Translations under genes and position numbers: made by a program
Shown here: piece after piece, positions 8,319 through 15,762 of the stretch
Numbering within the stretch: position 1 is the first letter of the stretch
Layout: each line of letters begins with the position of its first letter
DNA from: DSWT01 sp035420085
Lineage (GTDB): Bacteria; Chloroflexota; Anaerolineae; B4-G1; SLSP01
Assembly: GCA_035420085.1 (NCBI GenBank)
Contig: DAOLUH010000006.1
Location: 73,707-137,706 of the forward strand
Direction: 5' to 3'
DNA length: 64,000 bases
The notes under the pieces: generated by a model
Databases searched by the model: none
What the model was told of the DNA's origin: nothing
Seen by the model: the letters and a program-made list of their open reading frames with translations, nothing else

Positions 8319-9941
8319 TTACAACACACGAAGCGTGTATAACGCGCCCGCCGTAAAGCCGCGTGCGCGATAATAAGGTCGTGTCCCCGCAGCGGCGATG
8401 ACAGCCAGTTCGCGGAATCCAGCCTTGCGCGCTATCTCGGCGGCAGCATCGAGCAGGCGAGTGCCTAAACCGCGATGTTGCGCGGCTGAACCGCGCTGCC
8501 CCAGAGCTTGCGCTGGTCCGTAGACGTGCAACTCACGCACCATCGCGGCCTCGTGGACTTCGGGGATCGGCAACTCATCGCGTGGGGATGCTGGCAGGGA
8601 AAGCCGTAGAAAGGCGGCCAGTTGCCCTGTCGGTGTGAGATATTGCAGGAAATGTTCCTGGGTGGCGTCGGTGCTGTAAGAAAGCACATCCAGGGAGAGA
8701 TCGTCAATGGTGACATCACTGCCTGCGGCGATTTCCTTTCCCCGCACCTCGCGGCAGCGAATGCACTGGCAGGTGAGCGCGCGTTGCTGCATCTGCGTCT
8801 GCACAATCTGTCGCAGGTTGCTCTTAGTTGTTCCGGCGACGATATAGTGCGCGGGGATGTCGCGCATCAGGCGGTTGATGCGGCAATAGGGCTGTACGCG
8901 CGCTTTGCATTGCACCAAAAGTTCGACCAACGTTTCCTCGGAATAAGGCGCGTATTGTCCTTGCTCCCACAGTGCGTACAGATCTGTCCCTTCGAGGAGC
9001 GCCGTCGGATAGATCTTGAGTTCATCAGGCCGTAGACCTGGATCGTCCCATAACCGTGCGAAATCGGCTAAATCTGATACTGGCGTCGCCCCGTAGAGAT
9101 TGGGCATCCAGTGCAACACGATCTTGAAACCGCCGAGCCGCAACAACCGCACGGCGCGCCGGACATCAGCGACCGTGTGCCCGCGCCGGTTCAGCGCCAG
9201 GATAGCGTCGTCAAAACTTTGCGCGCCAATCTGCACTTTTGTCACGCCCTGACGCCGCAACGCTAACACTTCCGCCGGCGTGATCCAATCCGGGCGCGTC
9301 TCTATGACTAAACCCACGTTGCGATGTGTCGCCGTCTCATTGTGGACCAGGGCCGCGTCAAGGGTGGCAGATTCCAGCTCGTTCATTGCGTCAAAGCAAC
9401 GACGCAGAAACCATTCCCGGTACTCCGCCGGATAGGCCGACCAGGTCCCACCCAGGATCAGAAGTTCCACTTTGTCTGTAGCGTGGCCGATAGCCTCTAG
9501 CGCCTGTATCCGCACGTGAGTCTGGGCATAGGGATCATAGTCATTTTGCAGCGCGCGCAGGACGCCGGGTTCACCGTCGAGGTAGCTTTTCGGCGCTGCG
9601 CACTGATCTGGGCAGAAAATGCATGTCCCCGGACATGGATACGGCTCGGTCAGGACTGCTACAGGCGCGACGCCGGAGATCGTTCGCACGGGGCGACCGC
9701 GCAGCCGCCGTTCGAGACCTTTATCGCGCTCAAGCGCCCCACCCTCTACCAGGCGCTGATAAGCATCGAGCAGTTGCGACTTGGCATACGTCCCGTCGGC
9801 GCTCGGGTAACGGCGCAATAGCGGCATAATGTCATTGTCAGTGGCCGGTAAGTCGCGGATGGTTTGCAAAAGGTTTAGGACATTTTCTCGCTCGCTACTT
9901 TGGGCCAAATTGATTGCTTCAGGCACTCCACCTTTAACCAT
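8319..9941 (-). CDS. elp3: Elp3-family tRNA U34 carboxymethyltransferase (radical SAM-GNAT)
   Basis: A 540-aa full-length Elp3 homologue that would install the cm5 group on wobble uridine 34 using acetyl-CoA and SAM. The radical-SAM cluster motif is CPGTCIFCPDQC (about residue 105), followed by the Elp3-typical DYDPYAQTHVRIQALEAIGH and KVELLILGGTWSAYP. Zinc cysteines are in TCQCIRCREVRG (about residue 395), and the C-terminal GNAT acetyltransferase has GLGTRLLDAAAEIARKAGF and YYRARGF. Bacterial Elp3 is known from Dehalococcoides. ATG 9941 follows a TATAAT box by 8 nt, so the mRNA may be leaderless. A Trm9-like methyltransferase is divergent from it. Confidence 0.95.
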   Translation of the reverse strand: MVKGGVPEAINLAQSSERENVLNLLQTIRDLPATDNDIMPLLRRYPSADGTYAKSQLLDAYQRLVEGGALERDKGLERRLRGRPVRTISGVAPVAVLTEPYPCPGTCIFCPDQCAAPKSYLDGEPGVLRALQNDYDPYAQTHVRIQALEAIGHATDKVELLILGGTWSAYPAEYREWFLRRCFDAMNELESATLDAALVHNETATHRNVGLVIETRPDWITPAEVLALRRQGVTKVQIGAQSFDDAILALNRRGHTVADVRRAVRLLRLGGFKIVLHWMPNLYGATPVSDLADFARLWDDPGLRPDELKIYPTALLEGTDLYALWEQGQYAPYSEETLVELLVQCKARVQPYCRINRLMRDIPAHYIVAGTTKSNLRQIVQTQMQQRALTCQCIRCREVRGKEIAAGSDVTIDDLSLDVLSYSTDATQEHFLQYLTPTGQLAAFLRLSLPASPRDELPIPEVHEAAMVRELHVYGPAQALGQRGSAAQHRGLGTRLLDAAAEIARKAGFRELAVIAAAGTRPYYRARGFTAGALYTLRVL

Positions 9942-9949
9942 AACGGGTT

Positions 9950-9955
9950 ATTATA
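9950..9955 (-). promoter_or_regulatory. -10 box of elp3
   Basis: TATAAT on the minus strand (9955-9950), 8 nt before ATG 9941; no good -35 box was found. This predicts a leaderless or near-leaderless transcript. Confidence 0.5.
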
Positions 9956-9977
9956 CCACGCTCATGCGGTTAAAGAA

Positions 9978-10005
9978 TTGTCACTTGCGTCAATTTGACT
10001 ATACT
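9978..10005 (+). promoter_or_regulatory. Promoter of the methyltransferase gene
   Basis: TTGTCA (9978-9983), 16-nt spacer, TATACT (10000-10005); ATG 10013 is 7 nt past the -10 box. Back to back with the elp3 -10 box in the 71-nt divergent intergenic region. Confidence 0.55.
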
Positions 10006-10012
10006 CTGCATT

Positions 10013-10726
10013 ATGCACAAAGAAGTTATGAATTTGTTGAATAGTCTGAACCACAAATTCTACGCTGATTTTGCCGGCGCGTTCGCCGCATCCAGGGGCG
10101 ATACCGAACCAGGTCTGGCGCTTGTGTGCGCTGACATTCTTCCGGGTGCGCAGGTGCTCGATCTGGGATGTGGTCAAGGCCGGGTGGCAGCCATGTTGCC
10201 GGCAGGGTGTCGCTATGTGGGCATGGATTTCTCGCCCGAAATGATGACACAGTTCCACCCAACAGCGAATGTTGAGCAACTGGCAATCCGGTTTGTGGTC
10301 GGAGATTTGCTCGACCCGGCCTGGCCTTCACAGGTAGATGGCGCTTACGATTGGATTATCATGCGCGCTGTCCTGCAACACATTCCCGGTATAGCGCAAC
10401 GCCAGGCGGTTGTTAAGCAAGCTGCCGGGTTGCTTGCGCCGCAAGGCCGACTGCTCATCGCCAACTGGCAATTCCTCGACATTGAGCGTCTGCGCCGCCG
10501 GCTTTTATCATGGGATGTGATCGGTCTGACCGCAGATGATGTCGAACCTGGTGACTATCTCCTCGACTGGCAACGCGAGGGATACGGTATCCGTTACGTC
10601 CACCTGGTTGATGAGACCGAAGCGGCTGCTCTTGCCGTACACGCCAACTTGCACATTGGGACGCTTTTCCGCGCTGATGGACACCACGGCAACTTGACGC
10701 TCTACGCCGTGTTACATACGACCTGA
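10013..10726 (+). CDS. Class I SAM methyltransferase, Trm9/ABH8-like
   Basis: A 237-aa Rossmann-fold methyltransferase. Motif I is VLDLGCGQGRVAAML (about residue 48), then VGMDFSPEMM, the motif IV region YDWIIMRAVLQHIPG, and LLAPQGRLLIANWQF. The region near residue 185 (GDYLLDWQREG, then IRYVHLVDETEAAAL) resembles the C-terminal part of Trm9/ALKBH8 methyltransferases, which methylate cm5U34 to mcm5U34. Its divergent neighbour elp3 makes that substrate, so a role as the second step is a reasonable inference, though not proven by sequence alone. ATG 10013 may be leaderless; ATG 10028 is an alternative. The next gene begins 32 nt downstream. Confidence 0.8.
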   Translation: MHKEVMNLLNSLNHKFYADFAGAFAASRGDTEPGLALVCADILPGAQVLDLGCGQGRVAAMLPAGCRYVGMDFSPEMMTQFHPTANVEQLAIRFVVGDLLDPAWPSQVDGAYDWIIMRAVLQHIPGIAQRQAVVKQAAGLLAPQGRLLIANWQFLDIERLRRRLLSWDVIGLTADDVEPGDYLLDWQREGYGIRYVHLVDETEAAALAVHANLHIGTLFRADGHHGNLTLYAVLHTT

Positions 10727-10758
10727 TTCTTTGCTTCACCGGTTCAAACGAGGTGCAC

Positions 10759-12759
10759 ATGCGACCACGACACACACAAAAGACGGCAAGTTGCTTGTAT
10801 ATGCTCGGCTTTTTATCGGGACTTGTCTTTGTCATTTTGTGCGGCAGCACGACGCTGTACAATAATATCGCACCTTCATCTTCCCAGGTCGAAAGAAACG
10901 AGCAACCTGTGAATATAGCGCCGCAAGAAGCGTTACCGCAACAGGATGGCCCGACTACCGACTCCGTTGAAATTCTTTATGGCGCAACCACCGATGGTCA
11001 GGAAGAATTGACGGTCAACGCCTTCGGCTTCGAGCCGGGGACAGCGGTCATGGTGTATCTCAAAGACGGCAACCAGGTTCTGGATACGAAAAGCGATTCT
11101 GCCGATGGTATGGGCGCCATCTCAGTGGATTTTATACTGCCAGCCGCCGCGCGGACCTTGACCCACGTTCAGGTTGTGGTCGAGTATAATGGGATACAGA
11201 TTGCCCCGACGCCGTATCCGCTGCCGCGTAATGGGAATGTGGATACCAGCGTTGTAGATGCCGCGCTGGTTGACGCTGCGGGCAAGTCGGTGCAGACCCC
11301 GCAGTCAGTGGTTGATGTTTCGAAGTCAACGCCGGGCACGTGGCGACCCGTGACGGTGATGGGGTCAACAGCTACCGCTCCCACCAATCCCACCGCTCCC
11401 ACCAATACCCCTTTCGTCACACCTACACCGCCGCCGCTGGCGCCCGCAACCGTCTTCGTCCCTCCGTTGATGCCCGCCATCACAGCGACCCCGTTGCCCA
11501 CGTCTATCCCGATGGAACCTTACTATCCCAACTGGCGCGCGGAGTATTACAATAACGCCACATGGGCCAATGCGCCGGCCGTCGTCCGCGACGATCAGGA
11601 CATCGCTTTTAACTGGGGGGAGAGTTCACCGGCGCCCGGCGCGGTGGGACAAAACTGGTTCTCAGCGCGCTGGACGCGCCGCGTGGTTTTGCCGGAAGGG
11701 TACTATACATTCGTGCTCAGCGCCGACGACCAGGCAGAGGTGTACAAGGACGGGGAGAAATTTCTGACCTACATGGGTAAGTCGCCTTCGGTTAATCAGA
11801 AATCAATTTATGTCCAGGGCTTTGTCCCCATTGAATTTGAGGTAAAATACATCGAATACTGGGGAAACGCCCACGTCCAATTTTACTGGCAGCCAGTGGG
11901 AACAGGCATCGGAGAGGAAGCCGGCGCAGGCTGTTGTTGGACGGCAACGTATCACCAGGGCGCGGAAATTTTCGGCGAACCGGTTTGGACACAGTCCATC
12001 CCAGGCAACGATTTGCGCCTGGAATGGAACAAAATGCAGGACCCCATCTGGCAATATGTCGGATACGGCAATTATTTCTCCGCGCGTTTCACACGCGAAA
12101 TTCAGGCGCCGCAACAGGCGGGAGCCTATCACCTGTGCGTCTACGTCAATGATGTGGTGCGATTGTGGCTGGATCGCAACCAACTGGTGTATCACTGCGA
12201 ATGTGGAGAGCGCAGTTGTCTGGTCTGTCGCCAGGTCTATCTGGGGAAAAATCCCGCCCATCATCTGAACCTTGAATACTCGCACACGTTAGGCGAACCT
12301 TATCTGGGCTTCTACGTCGTGCCGGCAAGAGAAGGAGAGCCGTGGGTTGGCGCTTTCTTCACCAATACGCAAATGTCCGGTCTCCCTCTGGTGGCGAGGA
12401 CGGCGGCAAACGTGGATTTCAACTGGCAGCAATTTGCGCGGCCGGATACGGGTCTACACTATGATTACTTTGCTGCACGCTGGCAGACTACGGTGGAACT
12501 GGTACACGGACAATATGTGTTCCATGTGCTCGTTGACGATGGAGCGCGTTTGCGGGTCAACGGTCGCACGCTCATTGATCAATGGGAAAAGGGCAGCGCC
12601 CGTGAATTTACCGCAACCTATGACGTTTGGGGAGATGCGGAACTAGCGCAGATCGAATTGGATTACTATGATGAGGAAATGTTGGCCGTCGTCAAGCTCT
12701 GGTGGGATGCCCCGCCGCCCACTCCCACCCCCACCCCAACGCTGACGCCCGGCCCTTGA
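10759..12759 (+). CDS. Exported protein with three PA14-like domains
   Basis: A 666-aa surface protein. A signal anchor lies at residues 14-33 (LGFLSGLVFVILCG). An N-terminal beta domain (about 70-150) is followed by a Pro/Thr linker (PTNPTAPTNTPF, then PTPPPLAP), and then three PA14-like carbohydrate-binding beta-barrels at about residues 255-385, 395-520 and 530-650, each with a WRAEYYNN- or YFAARW-like start and FNW. The end is a PTPTPTPTLTPGP tail. The second PA14 copy is unusually cysteine-rich (CC near residue 394, later CECGERSCLVC), suggesting disulfides or a metal site. ATG 10759 follows GAGGTG. It probably binds surface or environmental polysaccharide. Confidence 0.85.
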   Translation: MRPRHTQKTASCLYMLGFLSGLVFVILCGSTTLYNNIAPSSSQVERNEQPVNIAPQEALPQQDGPTTDSVEILYGATTDGQEELTVNAFGFEPGTAVMVYLKDGNQVLDTKSDSADGMGAISVDFILPAAARTLTHVQVVVEYNGIQIAPTPYPLPRNGNVDTSVVDAALVDAAGKSVQTPQSVVDVSKSTPGTWRPVTVMGSTATAPTNPTAPTNTPFVTPTPPPLAPATVFVPPLMPAITATPLPTSIPMEPYYPNWRAEYYNNATWANAPAVVRDDQDIAFNWGESSPAPGAVGQNWFSARWTRRVVLPEGYYTFVLSADDQAEVYKDGEKFLTYMGKSPSVNQKSIYVQGFVPIEFEVKYIEYWGNAHVQFYWQPVGTGIGEEAGAGCCWTATYHQGAEIFGEPVWTQSIPGNDLRLEWNKMQDPIWQYVGYGNYFSARFTREIQAPQQAGAYHLCVYVNDVVRLWLDRNQLVYHCECGERSCLVCRQVYLGKNPAHHLNLEYSHTLGEPYLGFYVVPAREGEPWVGAFFTNTQMSGLPLVARTAANVDFNWQQFARPDTGLHYDYFAARWQTTVELVHGQYVFHVLVDDGARLRVNGRTLIDQWEKGSAREFTATYDVWGDAELAQIELDYYDEEMLAVVKLWWDAPPPTPTPTPTLTPGP

Positions 12760-12809
12760 TTCAACATAGGATTCACCACTATACTATCAAACTATACAAG
12801 GAGGCAACG

Positions 12810-13343
12810 ATGTCATTCAATGTTAAGAAACGCGGTAAATTGACCTATTATTATCACGGCGAACATCCGGTGCTCTCGGCCCTGGTCACGGAAGAGCTGC
12901 CGGACGGCGACCTGAAGATTTCCTTCGCAGGTCTGACCGGCGGCTACTCGGCCAAAGGTGTATTGAACCTGGACGAATTGGTCACAATGGATCCCAAGCG
13001 GGAAATTCCCCTGGTCTTCAAATGCTGGGAGCTGTGGCTGCAAGAGGCCGGGATCTGCGATTCGCTGAAGGACGTGGACTTCATTGAAGTTCACGCTTTC
13101 GGCTGCCAGCCCAAATCGCCCAACCCGTTTGTTGATCCGCTTGGCTATGCGGCGGAGCAGGAACGGCTGCGCACAGCCTATGCGGAAGCCTATCGCGACT
13201 TCTTTCGGGATTATTTGCCGGACAACGGCGTGCCGGCCCGGTTCACCGTCCACCTGGTTGATGTGCCGGACAAGGCGGCGTCGTATGAGTTCTACGGCAC
13301 GGCGCTTTACCAGCGGGCGCTCCAGAAGCCGGATGCCCAATGA
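12810..13343 (+). CDS. RidA-like protein in a PLP-enzyme operon
   Basis: A 177-aa protein I assign tentatively to the RidA/YjgF fold. Visible resemblance: LVFKCWELWLQEAGICDSL followed by KDVDFIEVHAF (the RidA helix and strand), then an insertion, YRDFFRDYLPDNGVPARFTV (the family's PAR arginine near residue 145) and HLVDVPDKAASYEF. RidA proteins hydrolyse reactive enamine/imine intermediates released by PLP-dependent ammonia-lyases, and the third gene of this operon is such an enzyme type, which supports the assignment. Start ATG 12810 has AAGGAGG. Its stop overlaps the next start codon (ATGA). It is longer than standard RidA (about 130 aa) because of the insertion and an N-terminal extension. 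Confidence 0.55.
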   Translation: MSFNVKKRGKLTYYYHGEHPVLSALVTEELPDGDLKISFAGLTGGYSAKGVLNLDELVTMDPKREIPLVFKCWELWLQEAGICDSLKDVDFIEVHAFGCQPKSPNPFVDPLGYAAEQERLRTAYAEAYRDFFRDYLPDNGVPARFTVHLVDVPDKAASYEFYGTALYQRALQKPDAQ

Positions 13344-14569
13344 GCGACCTCTCCACCCTTGACCTGCTCCTCAAAGGCGGGCGCGTCATTGATCCGGCCA
13401 ACGGCATTGATGCGCCCATGGACGTGGGCATCCACGGCTCCGTCATCGCGCGTGTGGCGGCGGATATTCCCAGCTCGGACGCGGCAACGGTGGTGGATGT
13501 CAGCGGACATATCGTCACCCCCGGCATCCTGGACATCCACACGCACGTCTATCCTTCTGTGCCGAGCGCAGTGGCCTACGTCGGCGCGCTGAACGCCGAT
13601 GCGCATCTCCTGGCGTCCGGCGTCACCACCACCGTGGACGCTGGAACGACCGGCTGGAAGGACTTCCCGCACTTCAAAGCGCGCTATATTGATAAATCCC
13701 AGGTGCGCATCCTTGCCTTCATCAACATCGCCGATGGCGGGATGGTTGACGCGACTTCTGAGCAGGTGATGCGGGCTATGCAGCCTAAGATCGCTGCCGC
13801 CCTTGCCGAAGCCTACCCGGAGGTGATCGTCGGTATCAAGACGGCGCACTATTGGACCAAAGACCCGTGGGATGCCGAGCATCTCCCGTGGGCCTCGGTG
13901 GAGCGCGCCGTCGAGGCGGGTGAACTCTGTGGCAAGCCGGTGATGGTGGATTTCTGGCCGCGTCCGCCAGAGCGTTCCTATCCCGATCTGATCCTGAAGA
14001 AGCTGCGGCCTGGCGACATCCACACGCACGTCTTCGCGCAGCAATTCCCTATCGTCAATGCTGAGGGCAAAGTCTACGACTACATGTTTCAGGCGCGCGA
14101 GCGCGGCGTCATCTTTGACCTGGGCCATGGCGCCGGGAGTTTCTGGTTCCGCAACGCGGTCCCCGCGCTGGCAGATGGCTTCCCTCCTGATTCGATCAGC
14201 ACCGATCTGCATATGGGCAACATCAACGGCCCGGTCGTGAGTATGCTGACCACGATGTCCAAATATCTGAGTATGGGGATGCCGTTGCAAGAGGTCATCT
14301 TCCGTTCCACGGTCACACCGGCGCGCGAGATCAGGCGTCCCGAACTAGGGACATTGAGCGTCGGCGCGGAAGCCGATGTCGCCGTCTTCAAGCGTCACGA
14401 GGGCCGGTTCGGCTTTACCGACTGCGGGCGCGCGAAGATCGTAGGGAGCCAGAAATTGGAGTGCGCGATGACGGTACGAGCTGGAAAAATCGTCTACGAC
14501 CCCACCGGCTTGAGTATGCCCGAATGGCAACACGCCCCGGCAGCCTATTGGAAGCTGCCCGATCTGTAA
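13340..14569 (+). CDS. Amidohydrolase/deacetylase-family metallohydrolase
   Basis: A 409-aa TIM-barrel amidohydrolase of the dihydroorotase/deacetylase group (EF_0837-like). Motifs seen: metal ligands HIVTPGILDIHTHVYP (about residue 56), VDAGTTGWKDFPHFK, the bridging-lysine candidate in VGIKTAHYW (about residue 172), GDIHTHVF (about 228), LGHGAGSFWF, and DLHMGNINGPV carrying the catalytic aspartate. The C-terminal beta sandwich (GTLSVGAEADVAVF) is typical. The partner PLP enzyme of SelA/DgaE type is commonly found next to this family; the substrate of the pair is unknown, possibly an N-acylated amino-sugar acid or a cyclic amide. Starts in an ATGA overlap with the RidA-like gene. Confidence 0.88.
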   Translation: MSDLSTLDLLLKGGRVIDPANGIDAPMDVGIHGSVIARVAADIPSSDAATVVDVSGHIVTPGILDIHTHVYPSVPSAVAYVGALNADAHLLASGVTTTVDAGTTGWKDFPHFKARYIDKSQVRILAFINIADGGMVDATSEQVMRAMQPKIAAALAEAYPEVIVGIKTAHYWTKDPWDAEHLPWASVERAVEAGELCGKPVMVDFWPRPPERSYPDLILKKLRPGDIHTHVFAQQFPIVNAEGKVYDYMFQARERGVIFDLGHGAGSFWFRNAVPALADGFPPDSISTDLHMGNINGPVVSMLTTMSKYLSMGMPLQEVIFRSTVTPAREIRRPELGTLSVGAEADVAVFKRHEGRFGFTDCGRAKIVGSQKLECAMTVRAGKIVYDPTGLSMPEWQHAPAAYWKLPDL

Positions 14570-14599
14570 AATAACGATCTAACCTTCCAGGAGTACATC

Positions 14600-15709
14600 A
14601 TGGACATCTACGACGAACTCGGCGTCACCAAAGTCATCAACGGCGCGGCAACCCTTACCCGCTTTGGCGGATCGCTGATGCCGCCGGAAGTCCTCGCGGC
14701 GATGGCGGAAGCGGCGCAGCATTTTGTGGACATTGACGAATTGCAGCAGAAGGTCGGGGCGCGAATTGCCGCCTGGACACACAACGAAGCGGCTTACGTG
14801 GCGTGCGGCGCGGCAGCCGGCATGGTTCTGAGCACCGCGGCCTGTATCACGGGCCTTGATCCCGAAAAACGCGCCCGCTTGCCGTATACCGACGGGATGA
14901 AGAACGAAATCATCATCCATAAATGCTGGCGCGTGGGCTACGACTTTGCGATTCAGCAGGCGGGCGGCAAGCTGGTCGAAATTGGCACAGAACACAGCGC
15001 CACCGCTGATGATATGGAGCGCGCAATCAACGAGAAAACTGCCGCCATCTTCTACTTCTACAACGTCAGCCAGATGGGCGGCTACGTTCCCCTGGAACAA
15101 GGCATTGCTGTCGCCCAACGCCACGGCATCCCGCTGATCGTTGACGCCGCCGCGCAAATCCCGCCGGTCGAGAATCTGTGGCGCTTCACGCAGATGGGCG
15201 CAGACCTGGTGTTGTTTAGCGGCGGCAAGGGGTTGTGCGGCCCGCAGAGCAGCGGCCTGATCCTGGGACGCAAAGACCTCATTGAAGCTTGCGCCTTCAA
15301 TGCCTGCCCGCGCGCCTTTATCGGGCGACCGATGAAAGTAGGAAAAGAGGAATTGGTCGGGCTGATGGCGGCGGTGCGCTGGTATTTGGATCTGGATCAC
15401 GCTGCGTTAATGCAGTCCTACGAAGATCAGGTGCAGGCCGTCATCAACGCCTTTGCAGATCACCCACATGCAACGGCGCGGCGCAGCTTTCCGAGCGAAG
15501 CCGGGCAACCGATGCCCCGCGCGGAGATTATCCTGGACGAAGCAGCGATTGGGATGACACGCGACGAAGTGTTACGTCAGTTACGGGGCGGCGAACCGAG
15601 CATTGTGCTGGCAGAGGCAGGGGCAAATGGCCTCTTCGTCAATCCGCAAACGTTGCGAGCGGGGGAAGTGCAGATCATCATCAACCGGGTGCAACAAATC
15701 ATTGCTTGA
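14600..15709 (+). CDS. SelA/DgaE-like PLP-dependent ammonia-lyase
   Basis: A 369-aa fold-type I PLP enzyme of the SelA-like group. Seen: GAATLTRFGGSLMPPEVL at the N-terminus, the PLP phosphate-contact stretch CGAAAGMVLSTAACI, DAAAQIPPVENL, and the Schiff-base lysine in FSGGKGLCGPQSSG (about residue 213). The size fits D-glucosaminate-6-phosphate ammonia-lyase (DgaE) rather than selenocysteine synthase, which is nearer 460 aa, and no selenocysteine genes are nearby. ATG 14600 has AGGAG 8 nt before it. Together with the amidohydrolase and RidA-like genes it suggests hydrolysis of an amide followed by ammonia elimination. Confidence 0.85.
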   Translation: MDIYDELGVTKVINGAATLTRFGGSLMPPEVLAAMAEAAQHFVDIDELQQKVGARIAAWTHNEAAYVACGAAAGMVLSTAACITGLDPEKRARLPYTDGMKNEIIIHKCWRVGYDFAIQQAGGKLVEIGTEHSATADDMERAINEKTAAIFYFYNVSQMGGYVPLEQGIAVAQRHGIPLIVDAAAQIPPVENLWRFTQMGADLVLFSGGKGLCGPQSSGLILGRKDLIEACAFNACPRAFIGRPMKVGKEELVGLMAAVRWYLDLDHAALMQSYEDQVQAVINAFADHPHATARRSFPSEAGQPMPRAEIILDEAAIGMTRDEVLRQLRGGEPSIVLAEAGANGLFVNPQTLRAGEVQIIINRVQQIIA

Positions 15710-15712
15710 GTG

Positions 15713-15753
15713 TGGCGGCGACTTCAGTCGTTGTGCGGCTGAAGTCGCCGCCA
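15713..15753. repeat. Perfect 15-bp palindromic element between convergent genes
   Basis: TGGCGGCGACTTCAG (15713-15727), 11-nt loop, exact reverse complement (15739-15753). It begins 3 nt after the SelA-like stop codon and ends 9 nt before the stop of the convergent giant gene. It can act as a bidirectional terminator, but its form (long perfect stem, no T-run) also fits a REP-like dispersed palindrome. No second copy in this window. Confidence 0.75.
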
Positions 15754-15762
15754 TGTTTACCT

